The position numbers and the translations under genes were made by a program. A DNA stretch of 64,000 nt from Rossellomorea vietnamensis (GTDB taxonomy: Bacteria > Bacillota > Bacilli > Bacillales > Bacillaceae_B), in contig NZ_LIXZ01000001.1 of the NCBI RefSeq assembly GCF_001305855.1, positions 124,001 through 188,000 of the forward strand, read 5' to 3'. The notes below the pieces were generated by a model, which saw nothing but the letters and a program-made list of their open reading frames with translations, searched no databases and was not told the DNA's origin. This document shows positions 32,915 to 42,319 of this stretch, one piece after another. Within the stretch, counting starts at the first letter, position 1, and the number at the start of each line of letters is the position of its first letter.

Positions 32915-33822
32915 CGGTTATTTTCAAGATGCTTAATCAATTTAGAGAATTCTTCGGGTAACTCCGCAAGAAACTCCATATATTCTTCCGTTCTTGGATG
33001 AACGAAACCAAGCACTCCGGCATGAAGGGCCTGTCCTTCAATGCTCAACGTCTTTCGCGGGCCATATTTTGGATCCCCCGCCAGCGGGAAGCCGATGTAT
33101 TTCATATGCACACGGATCTGATGGGTTCTCCCTGTCTCTAATTCACATTCAACGAGTGTGAAATCTTTATATCGGTCCAATACTTTGAAATGGGTGACCG
33201 CTTGTTTGCCATTATCCACGACTGCCATACTTTGACGGTCTTTAGGATCCCTCCCGATCGGCGCATCGATCGTACCGTATTCGTGGGGGATGAGGCCATG
33301 TACGATGGCTGTATATTTTCTTGTTACGGATTTTGCAACAAGCTGATTCACCAAATGCTCGTGTGCCATATCATTTTTCGCTACCATCAGTAATCCCGAT
33401 GTATCCTTATCTATTCGGTGGACAATCCCTGGTCTCAAAACGCCATTGATGCCAGATAGGTCCTTACAGTGATGCATCAATCCGTTCACCATTGTTCCTG
33501 AATAATGACCCGGTGCCGGGTGGACGACCATCCCTTTCGGCTTATTGACGACGATAACATCTCCGTCTTCATAGGCAATATGAAGATTAAGATCTTCCGG
33601 CTCTACATCCAATTCTTCCGGTTCCGGGATCGATACTGTGATGACTGCATGTAACGGACACTTAAAGTTAGGTTTGACCGCTTCTTCATTTACTTTAATA
33701 TGACCATCTTTAATCCATTGTTGAACCTGGGAACGGGACCAATCCTTATTCAACTGACTTACGACCTTATCGATTCGTTCTCCCTGGTTTTCCTCAAGTA
33801 TGTTGTGCTGAATTACTTCCAT
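32911..33822 (-). CDS. ylyB: RluD-type 23S rRNA pseudouridine synthase (YlyB)
   Basis: A 303-residue enzyme. An S4 RNA-binding domain (about 15-75: [32 protein letters not shown]) is followed by the RluA-family catalytic domain with [16 protein letters not shown], the catalytic Asp in [18 protein letters not shown] and [21 protein letters not shown]. The start ATG 33822 has AAGGAGA upstream and overlaps lspA by 29 bp. The exact U targets in 23S rRNA are inferred from the RluD family. Confidence 0.94.
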   Translation of the reverse strand: MEVIQHNILEENQGERIDKVVSQLNKDWSRSQVQQWIKDGHIKVNEEAVKPNFKCPLHAVITVSIPEPEELDVEPEDLNLHIAYEDGDVIVVNKPKGMVVHPAPGHYSGTMVNGLMHHCKDLSGINGVLRPGIVHRIDKDTSGLLMVAKNDMAHEHLVNQLVAKSVTRKYTAIVHGLIPHEYGTIDAPIGRDPKDRQSMAVVDNGKQAVTHFKVLDRYKDFTLVECELETGRTHQIRVHMKYIGFPLAGDPKYGPRKTLSIEGQALHAGVLGFVHPRTEEYMEFLAELPEEFSKLIKHLENNR

Positions 33823-34288
33823 TTTTGTTCTCCTTCTTTGCTTTTCGTTCGTCTAAATACATATAAATCAGTAATAGTGCTACTCCGATGGTTAATGCTG
33901 CATCGGCAATATTAAAAATCGGGAAGTCATAGGAAAAGATGTATGTATTTAAGAAATCGACCACTTCTTTTCTAAAGACACGGTCAAGAAAGTTTCCAAT
34001 TGCACCGCCTAGCATGAAAGCAAGGCTCAGACTAAACAATGAATGCCCTTTTGCATGGACTTGCATATAATACACGATACCTACAATCACTACTAATGTA
34101 ATAATGTAAAAAAACCACATTTGTCCTTGGAGTATTCCCCATGCTGCACCTTGATTCCGATGAGAAGTAAGATAAAAGACATTATCTATGATCGAAATGC
34201 TTTCTCCCTCGGTCATTCTTCTTACAACCAACCATTTCGTTAATTGATCCAGTCCAATTACAACCAAAGCCACTAAATAATAATACAC
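33794..34288 (-). CDS. lspA: Lipoprotein signal peptidase II
   Basis: A 164-residue aspartyl membrane protease that removes lipoprotein signal peptides after diacylglyceryl transfer. Four TM helices carry the motifs [37 protein letters not shown] with the first catalytic Asp, and [14 protein letters not shown] with the second. The start is GTG 34288, preceded by GGAGG and an 8-nt spacer. It is translationally coupled to ylyB by a 29-bp overlap. Confidence 0.96.
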   Translation of the reverse strand: MYYYLVALVVIGLDQLTKWLVVRRMTEGESISIIDNVFYLTSHRNQGAAWGILQGQMWFFYIITLVVIVGIVYYMQVHAKGHSLFSLSLAFMLGGAIGNFLDRVFRKEVVDFLNTYIFSYDFPIFNIADAALTIGVALLLIYMYLDERKAKKENKNGSNSAQHT

Positions 34289-34327
34289 AAAGGCAACCTC
34301 CGAACATCTTTAAATGATTACCTTTGC

Positions 34328-34336
34328 ATTTTAGCA
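34328..34336 (-). promoter_or_regulatory. Candidate extended -10 promoter of lspA
   Basis: Minus-strand TGCTAAAAT, an extended -10 element, 40 nt before the lspA start. No clear -35 box is seen. Pattern evidence only. Confidence 0.35.
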
Positions 34337-34394
34337 CAAAAGGGGAAATAAAGACACTTAAACTCGGGAAGAACGAGGGAAACGCGTGAGAAAC

Positions 34395-34676
34395 CTACGA
34401 ATAGGATGAGATCTTTCCAAACCGTCTCCATTCGAATGCATCTTCGATCGTCGTACAGGTTGGGTTCATCAACATGTAATCAAAAGGGATTTCCTGCCCG
34501 CTCAATTCACAATATCCGTATTGATTATCACGGACACGACTCAGTGCCTGTTTCACCTCGGTGATTTCTTCGTCTATATAACGTTGTATTAAAGGGTGTT
34601 GAGATTGACTTGCTTCAAGCTCTTTCAAGGATTGTTTAAGCTCTTCTACAATGGATGTGTATCGGTCATATGTCAT
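34395..34676 (-). CDS. ylyA: YlyA-like DksA/TraR-family small protein
   Basis: A 93-residue protein in the position of B. subtilis ylyA, between ileS and lspA. The N-terminal half is an amphipathic coiled-coil helix (TSIVEELKQSLKELEAS and on to EVKQALSRV). The C-terminal half resembles a DksA/TraR zinc finger, NQYGYCELSGQEIPFDYM with a later PTCTT, but keeps only two of the four Cys. The start ATG 34676 has GGAGGG upstream; a 65-residue extension is rejected. A candidate sigma-F/G promoter precedes it. B. subtilis YlyA acts with sigma-G RNA polymerase in the forespore. Confidence 0.8.
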   Translation of the reverse strand: MTYDRYTSIVEELKQSLKELEASQSQHPLIQRYIDEEITEVKQALSRVRDNQYGYCELSGQEIPFDYMLMNPTCTTIEDAFEWRRFGKISSYS

Positions 34677-34693
34677 CTTGATCCCTCCATTTA

Positions 34694-34722
34694 TAGTATG
34701 GGGGAATTGACCCTGAATATTG
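34694..34722 (-). promoter_or_regulatory. Candidate forespore (sigma-F/sigma-G) promoter of ylyA
   Basis: Minus-strand CAATA (34722-34718), 17 nt, then CATACTA (34700-34694). The -10 fits the sigma-F/G pattern CATnnTA fully and the -35 fits G-nATn at 4 of 5. The predicted start is close to the ribosome site, giving a leader of about 11 nt. Confidence 0.45.
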
Positions 34723-34771
34723 TGTTGCAAGATATAGCAATTATGGAATTTGAAAGGCCATAGTATAAAGA

Positions 34772-34808
34772 CAAAAAAAAGGGACCTGCCAAATGACAGG
34801 TCACCCCT
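34772..34808 (-). terminator. Rho-independent terminator of ileS
   Basis: Minus-strand stem GACCTG/CAGGTC within GGGG...CCC, followed by eight T, 11 bp after the ileS stop. It separates ileS from ylyA. Confidence 0.88.
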
Positions 34809-34819
34809 TAATGTTTCCA

Positions 34820-37591
34820 CTATGCCAGATGAGAATAGCTTTCTTTCACAACGGATGCACAGCGTGTGCAAAGTGTTGGATGATCTTTATCCTCTCCTAC
34901 TGTTGTTGTTACGACCCAACAGCGGTCACATGTTTCACCTTCAGCTTTTTCAACGACGATGTTGTTTTCCCCAAGGCTTAACGCATGCTTCGGAGCCTCG
35001 TTCACCGCTCCGCCGATTTCAAATGCAGAGACAATGAACAGTTGTTTTAAGTCCTCTTTGATGGAATCGAGTAAGGCTTTCGTTTCATCATTTACGTATA
35101 GGGTCACTTTAGCCGTCAATGACTTACCGATCACCTTCTGATTACGTGCTTCCTCAAGGGCTTTTAAAACATCATCTCTTAATTCTAAGAATGTATTCCA
35201 TTTTTTCTTCAACTGATCAGCATTTGCGAATTGTTGTACTTCAGGCATATCTGTCAGCTGGACACTTTCGCCCTCTGCACCCGGGATATATGCCCAAACC
35301 TCATCTGCGGTATGAGAAAGAATCGGGGACATCAGTTTTGTAAGAGCCACGAGGCTTTCATACAATACGGTCTGAATCGCTCTGCGCTCATAGTGATTTT
35401 CTGACTCGATATAAAGAACATCCTTTGCAAAATCGAGGTAGAATGAACTTAAATCCAAGGTACAGAAGTTATTGACTGCGTGATAAATGCTTGCGAATTC
35501 ATATTTATCGTATGAATTTTTCACATTCTTCACAAGATCATTCAGCTTCACAAGCATAAATTGATCCACTTCTCTTAATCCATCAAAGGATACCGCATCT
35601 GTTTCAGGGTCAAAGTCAGAAAGGTTCCCCAACAAGAAACGATAGGTATTACGAATCTTCCTGTAGACTTCAGCCACCTGCTTCAAGATCGGATCAGATA
35701 CTCGAACATCTGCCTGATAATCAACAGACGCTACCCAAAGACGAAGGATATCGGCTCCAAGCTGTTTCATTACCTTTTCTGGAACAACGACATTCCCTAA
35801 TGATTTACTCATCTTTCTTCCATCACCATCAAGAGCGAATCCGTGACTTAACACACCTTTGTATGGAGCTTTACCAGTAACGGCTACGCCTGTTGTCAAT
35901 GAAGAGTTGAACCAACCGCGATATTGGTCGGATCCTTCCAAATAAAGATCTGCAGGGCGCTGCAAGTCATCTCTTTCCTCAAGAACAGCCTGATGGGAAG
36001 ATCCTGAATCGAACCAAACGTCCATGATGTCCTGTTCTTTCGTGAAATTCCCATTCGGACTACCTTCGTGAGTAAACCCTTCAGGTAAAAGGTCTTTTGC
36101 TTCTTTTTCAAACCAAATATTTGATCCATGGTCACGGAAAAGCTTAGACACATGATCGATCGTTTCATCTGTAATGATCTCCTGACCATTTTCAGCATAG
36201 AATACCGGGATGGGCACTCCCCATGCACGTTGACGGGAAATACACCAGTCTCCGCGGTCTCTGACCATATTGTATAGGCGTGTTTCACCCCATGCGGGAA
36301 TCCATTTTGTTTCATTTACCGCTTGGAGTAATTCTTTGCGGAATTTATCGATGGATGCAAACCATTGTGCCGTCGCTCTATAAATAACCGGTTTTTTCGT
36401 GCGCCAGTCATGTGGGTAAGAGTGAGTGATGAAGTTTAATTTCAGTAATGCCCCAGCTTCCTGCAGCTTTTCTGTGATTGGTTTATTTGCCTTATCATAG
36501 AATAAACCTTCAAACCCCGGAGCTTCTGAAGTCATAACCCCTTTATCGTCGACCGGACATAAAACATCCAATCCGTATTTCTTCCCTACAAGGAAGTCAT
36601 CCTCCCCGTGCCCTGGAGCTGTATGAACACAGCCGGTACCTGAATCAGTCGTCACATGCTCACCAAGGACTACAAGGGAGTCACGATCGTACAGTGGATG
36701 TTTTGCCACGATATGTTCGAGCTCTTCCCCCTTGATCTTTTTAACTACAGAATGGTTTTCCCATTCAAGATTCTCTGCTACATCTTCAAGCAAATCTTCG
36801 GCAACGACATAGCTGTTTTCCTTCACATTTACAACGACATAATTCAAGTCTGCATGTACGGCAATCCCAAGGTTCGCAGGGATCGTCCACGGTGTCGTCG
36901 TCCAGATCACGAGTTGGGTTCCTTCTTCAAGGACACCCTTGCCTTCTGTAACGGCAAAACCTACATAAATGGATGGGGAACGCTTATCCTGATACTCGAT
37001 TTCTGCTTCTGCAAGGGCTGATTCACTTGATGGTGACCAATAGACCGGCTTTTTCCCTTTGTAGATATAACCCTTTTTCGCCATATCACCGAACACTTTG
37101 ATTTGCTGTGCTTCATACTCAGGTTTTAATGTGATATACGGGTTTTCCCAATCACCCCGGACACCTAATTGCTTAAATTGCTTACGTTGATTATCCACTT
37201 GCTCATAAGCATATTCTTCACATAATTTACGGAATTCGGCGATCGTCATTTCTTTACGCTTCACGCCTTTATTCGTTAATGCCTGCTCAATAGGCAAACC
37301 GTGAGTGTCCCAACCTGGAACATATGGGGCATGAAAACCGCTCATGGATTTATAGCGTACGATAAAGTCTTTCAGGATCTTGTTCAATGCGTGACCCATA
37401 TGAATATTCCCATTGGCATATGGAGGTCCATCGTGAAGGATGAATAAAGGACGATCACTCGTTCTTTCCTGTACCTTTTGATAGATGTCCATCTCTTCCC
37501 ATTTTTTCTGTGTATCCGGTTCACGCTTCGGTAAGTTCCCCCTCATCGGGAATTCCGTTTTCGGCATCAATAATGTATCTTTATATTCCAT
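34820..37591 (-). CDS. ileS: Isoleucyl-tRNA synthetase
   Basis: A 923-residue class I synthetase. HIGH-type motif [16 protein letters not shown] near residue 55, a CP1 editing domain (about 200-400, [29 protein letters not shown]), and KMSKS in [14 protein letters not shown] near 600. An anticodon-binding helical domain follows, then a C-terminal zinc module CDRCW and CTRCASVV. The start ATG 37591 has AAGGAGGATG upstream; an 18-residue extension is rejected. Length and zinc end match the B. subtilis type, not the mupirocin-resistant IleRS2. It is controlled by an upstream T-box. Confidence 0.97.
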   Translation of the reverse strand: MEYKDTLLMPKTEFPMRGNLPKREPDTQKKWEEMDIYQKVQERTSDRPLFILHDGPPYANGNIHMGHALNKILKDFIVRYKSMSGFHAPYVPGWDTHGLPIEQALTNKGVKRKEMTIAEFRKLCEEYAYEQVDNQRKQFKQLGVRGDWENPYITLKPEYEAQQIKVFGDMAKKGYIYKGKKPVYWSPSSESALAEAEIEYQDKRSPSIYVGFAVTEGKGVLEEGTQLVIWTTTPWTIPANLGIAVHADLNYVVVNVKENSYVVAEDLLEDVAENLEWENHSVVKKIKGEELEHIVAKHPLYDRDSLVVLGEHVTTDSGTGCVHTAPGHGEDDFLVGKKYGLDVLCPVDDKGVMTSEAPGFEGLFYDKANKPITEKLQEAGALLKLNFITHSYPHDWRTKKPVIYRATAQWFASIDKFRKELLQAVNETKWIPAWGETRLYNMVRDRGDWCISRQRAWGVPIPVFYAENGQEIITDETIDHVSKLFRDHGSNIWFEKEAKDLLPEGFTHEGSPNGNFTKEQDIMDVWFDSGSSHQAVLEERDDLQRPADLYLEGSDQYRGWFNSSLTTGVAVTGKAPYKGVLSHGFALDGDGRKMSKSLGNVVVPEKVMKQLGADILRLWVASVDYQADVRVSDPILKQVAEVYRKIRNTYRFLLGNLSDFDPETDAVSFDGLREVDQFMLVKLNDLVKNVKNSYDKYEFASIYHAVNNFCTLDLSSFYLDFAKDVLYIESENHYERRAIQTVLYESLVALTKLMSPILSHTADEVWAYIPGAEGESVQLTDMPEVQQFANADQLKKKWNTFLELRDDVLKALEEARNQKVIGKSLTAKVTLYVNDETKALLDSIKEDLKQLFIVSAFEIGGAVNEAPKHALSLGENNIVVEKAEGETCDRCWVVTTTVGEDKDHPTLCTRCASVVKESYSHLA

Positions 37592-37682
37592 GAAATCATC
37601 CTCCTTATCGTTTCTCTTAATTGCCATCATTTCTATATCCTTCATTTCTTAATCAGGCAGGGTGAACTTTCCTTTGTGAAGA

Positions 37683-37957
37683 AATAAAAAAAGCTTTCTC
37701 ATCCCTGAATAGGGACGAGAAAGCTTTTCCCGCGGTACCACCCTCATAAAGACCGAAAAGGGTCTTCACTTGTTGATTCGTAACGTGAATAAATCGCCAC
37801 TCATTACTCTTTTAAGAGAAATTTCATGAGCAGGGCTCGAGGGTGATCTTCCGTGCTTCTTTCCTTGTCGGGCTCACACCGTCCCCGACTCGCTAGAAAG
37901 GATTCATTATAAGAACGTACTGTCCCTGTCTTTGCTTATTAATACAATTAAGATTGT
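37683..37957 (-). promoter_or_regulatory. T-box riboswitch upstream of ileS (Ile)
   Basis: Minus-strand leader with the hallmark T-box AGGGTGGTACCGCGG (37744-37730), whose TGGT pairs with the ACCA end of uncharged tRNA. The Stem I region contains CGGGGACGGTGTGAGCCCG, and the specifier AUC (Ile) lies at 37847-37845 in AAGAUCACCC. The terminator at 37683-37727 has an 11-bp stem AAAGCTTTCTC/GAGAAAGCTTT and a T-run. Uncharged tRNA-Ile should stabilise the antiterminator and raise ileS transcription. Confidence 0.96.
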
Positions 37958-37963
37958 TGTTCA

Positions 37964-37993
37964 ATTATATGAAAATATTGCTCTTTTCGTCAA
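37964..37993 (-). promoter_or_regulatory. Sigma-A promoter of the ileS T-box leader
   Basis: TTGACG (37993-37988), an 18-nt spacer and a perfect TATAAT (37969-37964). The predicted start is near 37957. The TGA inside the -35 box is the stop codon of divIVA. Confidence 0.8.
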
Positions 37994-38505
37994 GACAATG
38001 TCTCTTCTTCTTTTAAAGTTTTTAAATCCGTTGCATCCAAATCGAATTCCATTAACTGATCCCAGTCATTTGTATCAAGAAGATCAAGCTGCGCTTCGAT
38101 CAACATTTTGAAACGAGTACGGAAAACCTTTGACTGCTTCTTGAGTTCTTCTATTTCAATGGCAATCTTTCGGGCTTTAGAAAGTGATTCATTAACGATG
38201 CGATCGGCATTCTTCTCTGCTTCCTTAATGATCAGCTTTGATTCTTTCATTGCATTCCGCTTGACTTCTTCCCCTGCTTCTTGAGCAATGACGATTGACT
38301 TGTTTAACGTTTCCTCGATGCTTGTAAAATGACCTAAACGTTCATTCAATGAGTTTAAACGTTCTTCCGTTTCCTTCTTCTCACGAATCAGAATCTCATA
38401 ATCCTTGATAATCTGATCTAAAAATTCGTTAACCTCATCCTCATCATAACCGCGAAAGCCACGACTAAATTCTTTATTATGTATGTCTAATGGCGTTAAA
38501 GGCAT
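37990..38505 (-). CDS. divIVA: Cell-division/polar scaffold protein DivIVA
   Basis: A 171-residue coiled-coil protein that binds curved membrane at poles and septa, recruits MinJ and anchors chromosome origins (through RacA) during sporulation. The N-terminal lipid-binding domain has MPLTPLDIHNKEFSRGFRGY and DEDEVNEFL with the conserved Arg. The rest is a parallel coiled coil ending in LIEAQLDLLDTNDWDQLMEF. I chose ATG 38505 with GGAGG 8 nt upstream; the frame opens 3 codons earlier at a GTG within the ribosome site. The gene has its own promoter region with a Spo0A-box-like site. Confidence 0.97.
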   Translation of the reverse strand: MPLTPLDIHNKEFSRGFRGYDEDEVNEFLDQIIKDYEILIREKKETEERLNSLNERLGHFTSIEETLNKSIVIAQEAGEEVKRNAMKESKLIIKEAEKNADRIVNESLSKARKIAIEIEELKKQSKVFRTRFKMLIEAQLDLLDTNDWDQLMEFDLDATDLKTLKEEETLS

Positions 38506-38541
38506 GGGAGCCACCTCCAGTACTTGGTGAATTACATATTT

Positions 38542-38562
38542 ATTATAACTAAAATTTCGACA
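38542..38562 (-). promoter_or_regulatory. divIVA promoter -10 with embedded Spo0A-box-like site
   Basis: Minus strand: a perfect TATAAT (38547-38542), about 40 nt before the divIVA ATG, preceded by TGTCGAA (38562-38556), an exact 0A-box core. The box lies in the -10/-35 spacer, where bound Spo0A would be expected to interfere. No good -35 box is visible. Confidence 0.4.
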
Positions 38563-38594
38563 GTATGTGGGAGAATTCCTTTATTTTTCTTAAA

Positions 38595-39365
38595 TTATTT
38601 CAGAATCCCCACAGAGATTCGCCATTTATCCCGTTTTGTTCTTCCTTCAATGCTCAATAACTTACTTCTTCCATATCCTCTGGCGGATAGAACATCAGAG
38701 GCTTCGACTTCAAAAGAGGGATTTTCAACTGCTTTCCAATTGACTTTGACATGCCCGCTTTTGATCAAGGCTTGAGCCTTTTGGCGGGAATCATTATAGA
38801 TGGCTGCAAGTACGACGTCCACCCTCAGTGAACTGACGGTAGTCGTTTTCTCCTGCCATTCTTCCTGGCTTTCCATGCGTTCTTCCAGCGGAATGGGGTT
38901 TAAAGAAATCTTGGCTTTCCCAATTTGGGTCAGTTCCATAAGGACATAATCCGATATTTCATCAGCGAGCATCAGCTGAATCGTATCCTCTCCGGTCAGG
39001 ATATCCCCGAACTTATCCCTTTTTAACCCAAGTGACATCAAGGTCCCTAATACCTGTCTATGTTCTATTGTAACAAACTTCGAAGCGTACTGTATTTCAA
39101 ATAACCTTATTCCAAAATCTTCTTCCGCTGGCTGAAAATAAAGGGGATACAATAATGCTCGTTTGCGTTCCGAGTTTTCAGGATAAAATGATAGGATGAT
39201 TTCATCGTTATGACCAATGATAGACTCGACAATGTGCTGCTGTCTCGGGTCCAAAAAGTCCGTACGTTTCGCCGTATATTGATCTTCCACTGTCTGCTTC
39301 CACTCAAGTACCGCATCTACAAAATCCTTTTCATCCGGCCTGAAATGTTGATAGATCGAAGACAT
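38595..39365 (-). CDS. ylmH: S4-domain RNA-binding protein YlmH
   Basis: A 256-residue protein. The N-terminal two thirds is a YlmH-specific fold (FRPDEKDFVDAVLEW, TDFLDPRQQHIVESI). The C-terminal S4 domain (about 180-245) has RVDVVLAAIYNDSRQKAQAL and KSGHVKVNWKAVEN. The start is ATG 39365 with GGGGGTGA upstream; the longer form to 39395 is rejected. B. subtilis YlmH can act in ribosome-associated quality control on stalled 50S subunits, which is notable given rqcH in this window. It also lies beside cell-division genes. Confidence 0.92.
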   Translation of the reverse strand: MSSIYQHFRPDEKDFVDAVLEWKQTVEDQYTAKRTDFLDPRQQHIVESIIGHNDEIILSFYPENSERKRALLYPLYFQPAEEDFGIRLFEIQYASKFVTIEHRQVLGTLMSLGLKRDKFGDILTGEDTIQLMLADEISDYVLMELTQIGKAKISLNPIPLEERMESQEEWQEKTTTVSSLRVDVVLAAIYNDSRQKAQALIKSGHVKVNWKAVENPSFEVEASDVLSARGYGRSKLLSIEGRTKRDKWRISVGILK

Positions 39366-39393
39366 ACTTTCACCCCCCCTCTGTGTTTTACCC

Positions 39394-39435
39394 AAAATAA
39401 AAGGACCGAAACTGTTTGACCTGTTTCAGTCCTTT
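39394..39435 (-). terminator. Terminator between ylmG and ylmH
   Basis: A 13-bp minus-strand stem, AAAGGACTGAAAC with GTTTCGGTCCTTT (one U-G pair), followed by TATTTT. It suggests ylmH is at least partly uncoupled from ylmC-ylmG. Confidence 0.85.
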
Positions 39436-39464
39436 ATAGGCCTCTATCCTTATCATAGTCCTGA

Positions 39465-39728
39465 TTAAATAAGCCATCTAAATAATTGGTACAAACCGGA
39501 TTGCGCCAGATTCAGCACAATGAATGCCACAATCGGCGAAATATCAATCATACCGATCGATGGTACAAAACGTCTGAATGGTTCTAAATACGGTTCGCAT
39601 ATCCTTGCAAGGAACTGTCCGATCGACGTCTCTCTGGCATTCGGGAACCAGGACATTAATATATAAATGATTAACGCCCAGGAATATATTTGGATTAGTT
39701 TAGACAAAATTTCATAAAGCATTACCAT
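39465..39728 (-). CDS. ylmG: YggT-family membrane protein YlmG
   Basis: An 87-residue protein with two TM helices (about 5-25 and 63-82) flanking a conserved loop, [20 protein letters not shown] and [20 protein letters not shown]. It belongs to the YggT family found next to sepF in Gram-positives and in plastid lineages, and probably affects division or membrane organisation. The start ATG 39728 is 8 bp after the sepF stop. There is no enzymatic motif. Confidence 0.92.
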   Translation of the reverse strand: MVMLYEILSKLIQIYSWALIIYILMSWFPNARETSIGQFLARICEPYLEPFRRFVPSIGMIDISPIVAFIVLNLAQSGLYQLFRWLI

Positions 39729-39736
39729 AATTTACA

Positions 39737-40180
39737 TTACCACCTCGAGTCTGATAAATCTTCCTCTTTTAAGAACTCAGAAATATTTCCGCTCACTTCA
39801 ACATTGTCAGGTGTGCATAGAAAAATATTATCGCCTACACGTTGAATGTCGCCACCGATTGCATACACCGTCCCGCTGAGAAAGTCGACAATTCGCTTCG
39901 CCTGGTCATGCTGTATCCTCTGAAGATTGACCAGTACAGAGCGTCGATTCTTTAGATGGTCTGCTATTTCCTGGGCCTCTGCATATACCCTTGGTTCTAC
40001 AAGAATCATCTTAGAAGATTTCTGGACACTCTGAAGGCTAACAACATTTTGTTTTGAATTAGACAGCTGCGACTTCATGGGCTTTTTCTCCTCGTATTCT
40101 TCTTCATACTTTTCTTCTTCATATTCGTATTCATCTTCGTCCAGCAAAAAGAACGTTTTAAACTTTGACTTAATACCCAT
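39737..40180 (-). CDS. sepF: Cell-division protein SepF
   Basis: A 147-residue membrane-bound FtsZ-binding protein that bundles FtsZ into the ring and is partly redundant with FtsA. It has an N-terminal amphipathic anchor [16 protein letters not shown], a disordered acidic linker with many Glu/Tyr (residues 15-32), and the globular SepF core: [52 protein letters not shown] and [12 protein letters not shown]. It follows ylmE by 16 bp. Confidence 0.96.
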   Translation of the reverse strand: MGIKSKFKTFFLLDEDEYEYEEEKYEEEYEEKKPMKSQLSNSKQNVVSLQSVQKSSKMILVEPRVYAEAQEIADHLKNRRSVLVNLQRIQHDQAKRIVDFLSGTVYAIGGDIQRVGDNIFLCTPDNVEVSGNISEFLKEEDLSDSRW

Positions 40181-40196
40181 TTGTATTCATCCCCTC

Positions 40197-40871
40197 TCAG
40201 TCATTTCCAACTAATGCAGTTCCAATACGAATAAATGTGGCACCCTCTTCAATTGCAATCACATAATCGTTGCTCATGCCCATGGATAACTCCGAACATG
40301 GGGCATATGGAAGATTAAGTGAACGGATTTCTTCCTGAAGGGATTTCAGCTGCCTGAAACACGATCTTAAGAAAGATTCATCATCCGTATGGGGAGCCAT
40401 CGTCATCAATCCTACGACTTTAATATTGGATAAGTCTTTTAAACTGCCGACAAATTCTTTCACATCATCTGGAGAAATACCATGTTTGGATTCTTCTCCA
40501 GAAACATTCACTTGAACGAAACAAGACACAGGCTTATCCGCTCTTTTATGAATTTCTTTCGCTAATGACAGACGATCCAGAGAGTGTATGTATGATACTT
40601 TATCAATGATGTTTTTGACCTTCCTTGATTGCAGGGAACCGATGAAATGCCACCGGGCCTTGTCCCCTAAAACATCCCACTTAGAGATCAGGCCTTCATC
40701 CCGGTTTTCCCCTAAGTGGAGAAGTCCTGCTTCAACTGCCTCTTCGGCGCGGTCGATTGAAACGTATTTTGTGACCGCGACAACATTTACGTCTTCTGCC
40801 CTTCTTCCACTGCGTTCACAGGCATGTTGGATGTTTTCATTGATGTGTTGAATATTTTCAGATACCTTCAT
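40197..40871 (-). CDS. ylmE: PLP-binding homeostasis protein YlmE (YggS/PROSC family)
   Basis: A 224-residue alanine-racemase-like TIM barrel that binds pyridoxal 5'-phosphate and buffers it, with no known catalysis. Motifs are [10 protein letters not shown] with the PLP Lys near residue 36, [62 protein letters not shown] and [21 protein letters not shown] chose ATG 40871 with AAGGAGA upstream, inside the ylmD end; a 7-residue extension is rejected. It lies 1 bp after ylmD. Confidence 0.95.
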   Translation of the reverse strand: MKVSENIQHINENIQHACERSGRRAEDVNVVAVTKYVSIDRAEEAVEAGLLHLGENRDEGLISKWDVLGDKARWHFIGSLQSRKVKNIIDKVSYIHSLDRLSLAKEIHKRADKPVSCFVQVNVSGEESKHGISPDDVKEFVGSLKDLSNIKVVGLMTMAPHTDDESFLRSCFRQLKSLQEEIRSLNLPYAPCSELSMGMSNDYVIAIEEGATFIRIGTALVGND

Positions 40872-40872
40872 C

Positions 40873-41694
40873 TTATTTCTCCTTCCAGCCAATATAACTC
40901 ATTATCCTTCCCGTTTCTCCTCCATCTCTTCTATAAGAGAAAAATTCATCGTGACAGGACGAACAAAAACTGGAAGTATGAATTTGATCAGAGTGTAATC
41001 CGGACTGAACCAAGAGCTGGTGATTTAACTTCTTCAGATCAAGGTTGTACTGTCCCTCTTCCTTTAAATTATAGGGTAAGTCGTTTTCATCTTCTAGTGT
41101 TTTTTTCACTTTATCAATCACATAATCATCCACAATATAGCAATCTTTACATATGGAAGGTCCGATCACCACTTCTAAAGAAGATATGGAGGAGCCTCGC
41201 CCGATAAACGCACCGACCATTTTCGGTCCTATTTCAAGGACCGTCCCCTTCCATCCGGCATGTGCCAGCCCGATTGTGCCAGTCGCCCTGTCCAGGAAAT
41301 AAAGGGGGACACAATCTGCATAACACATCGTTAACAGAAGGTTTCTTTCCCCTGTCAAGAATCCGTCGGTATCTTTAATGCTGTTATGATAGTTCTCTGC
41401 ACCTTTTCCTCTGTCTTCAAAGTCCACATAAGAGATATTCTTTCCATGTGTCTGTTCAGCAGCCACAAAGCTATCAAGAGGCATATCGAGACCGGATGCC
41501 AGAAGTTTGCGGTTATGAATGACTGATGATTCCTTGTCTCCCACATGAAGGCCCATATTGAATGAATGAAAAGGTCCTTCACTTATTCCTCCACGATTTG
41601 TGGTGATGCCTGCGACCAGTTCCGGGTTTTCCTTCGTCCATGTTCCAATGGAGTAATTTGAATTTGTCTCTGTTATAAAAGGCTCTTTAGACAC
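40873..41694 (-). CDS. ylmD: YlmD/YfiH-family purine nucleoside phosphorylase
   Basis: A 273-residue protein of the YfiH/LACC1 family (formerly polyphenol oxidase/laccase domain). Recent work assigns purine nucleoside phosphorylase and adenosine deaminase activity. The metal/active-site residues are in [26 protein letters not shown] (Cys) and [15 protein letters not shown] (His), with [13 protein letters not shown] and [20 protein letters not shown] near the C-terminus. The start is GTG 41694 with GGGAG 7 nt upstream. It is translationally linked to ylmE. Confidence 0.92.
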   Translation of the reverse strand: MSKEPFITETNSNYSIGTWTKENPELVAGITTNRGGISEGPFHSFNMGLHVGDKESSVIHNRKLLASGLDMPLDSFVAAEQTHGKNISYVDFEDRGKGAENYHNSIKDTDGFLTGERNLLLTMCYADCVPLYFLDRATGTIGLAHAGWKGTVLEIGPKMVGAFIGRGSSISSLEVVIGPSICKDCYIVDDYVIDKVKKTLEDENDLPYNLKEEGQYNLDLKKLNHQLLVQSGLHSDQIHTSSFCSSCHDEFFSYRRDGGETGRIMSYIGWKEK

Positions 41695-41745
41695 AGTGAA
41701 TCTCCCTCGTTTTTTATTTAGTGTACCATAGTAGGTTAAGATTCG

Positions 41746-42030
41746 TCATGTGTCGGGGGATTGTTTCGGTTCCTGAAGCTGTCCTTGAATGTAATGGTTG
41801 TCTTTATATCTTACCAAAATCACGTCTTCCCCTATCTTTACGATACTGCTCCATGGGATCACGATATCTTCTTCCTTGCCAAAAAAACCTAATATCTTCC
41901 CTCCGCTCCCGATCACGATTGCCTCGATTCTTCCGGTATCCAGGTTGATCTCAATATCACCGATATTCCCCAGTTTCCGCCCATCTGAAATACTGACAAC
42001 ATCCTTCACCTGGAATTCTGATATACGCAC
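41746..42030 (-). CDS. ylmC: PRC-barrel protein YlmC (YlmC/YmxH family)
   Basis: A 94-residue PRC-barrel protein. The core is RISEFQVKDVVSISDGRKLG, NIGDIEINLDTGRIEAIVIG and IVIPWSSIVKIGEDVILV. I favour a GTG at 42030, with GAGGGTGA 8 nt upstream, over the GTG at 42042, whose ribosome site would abut the codon. Relatives include YmxH, associated with sporulation regulons. The function is unknown. It lies 51 bp upstream of ylmD. Confidence 0.88.
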   Translation of the reverse strand: MRISEFQVKDVVSISDGRKLGNIGDIEINLDTGRIEAIVIGSGGKILGFFGKEEDIVIPWSSIVKIGEDVILVRYKDNHYIQGQLQEPKQSPDT

Positions 42031-42140
42031 CAAATTCTTCACCCTCTTTTCATGTTGAATTCTGATCGGTTCATCATTTTAAATGCATACAGGCATACTC
42101 TTTACCTTTTAAAAGTGGATATTATCATTGTATGCAGCAT

Positions 42141-42183
42141 AGAAAAAAGGCAGACCTTCCCGAGGGAAATCTGCCTTTTTTCT
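42141..42183 (-). terminator. Terminator downstream of sigG and the repeat
   Basis: A symmetric 14-bp stem AGAAAAAAGGCAGA/TCTGCCTTTTTTCT with a 15-nt loop that itself contains CTTCCCGAGGGAA. It functions as a T-rich terminator in either direction. Transcripts from sigG reach it after crossing repeat copy 2. Confidence 0.88.
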
Positions 42184-42187
42184 ATCC

Positions 42188-42317
42188 TTTTCGATGTCCA
42201 GCTCCAGGGCTTAGAGGCTCGAGGTCATAAGTCAAACCATCCAAAAAGGCAAAGTGCGCCTTTCCGGATGGTTCGTCTTATGCTTGTCGCCTCTGGGCAA
42301 AGCCCTTCCGCTTTTCG
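42188..42317 (-). repeat. Structured intergenic repeat, copy 2
   Basis: The 130-bp counterpart of 1605-1739, in the opposite orientation. It has the same blocks (GAAAAGCGGA, GACAAGCATAAG, GGAAAGGCGC, TTATGACCTCGAG, GGAGCTGGACATC). The stems use different sequence but keep pairing: AGGGCTT/AAGCCCT, AGAGGC/GCCTCT and AACCATCC/GGATGGTT. It starts 2 bp after the sigG stop codon, so the element is in the sigG mRNA 3' end. Confidence 0.88.
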
Positions 42318-42319
42318 TT

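Noticed and set aside
34677-34871. A 65-residue N-terminal extension of the ylyA-like protein
   Set aside because: It would overlap the ileS terminator and the end of ileS. There is no homology before the ATG at 34676, which has GGAGGG.
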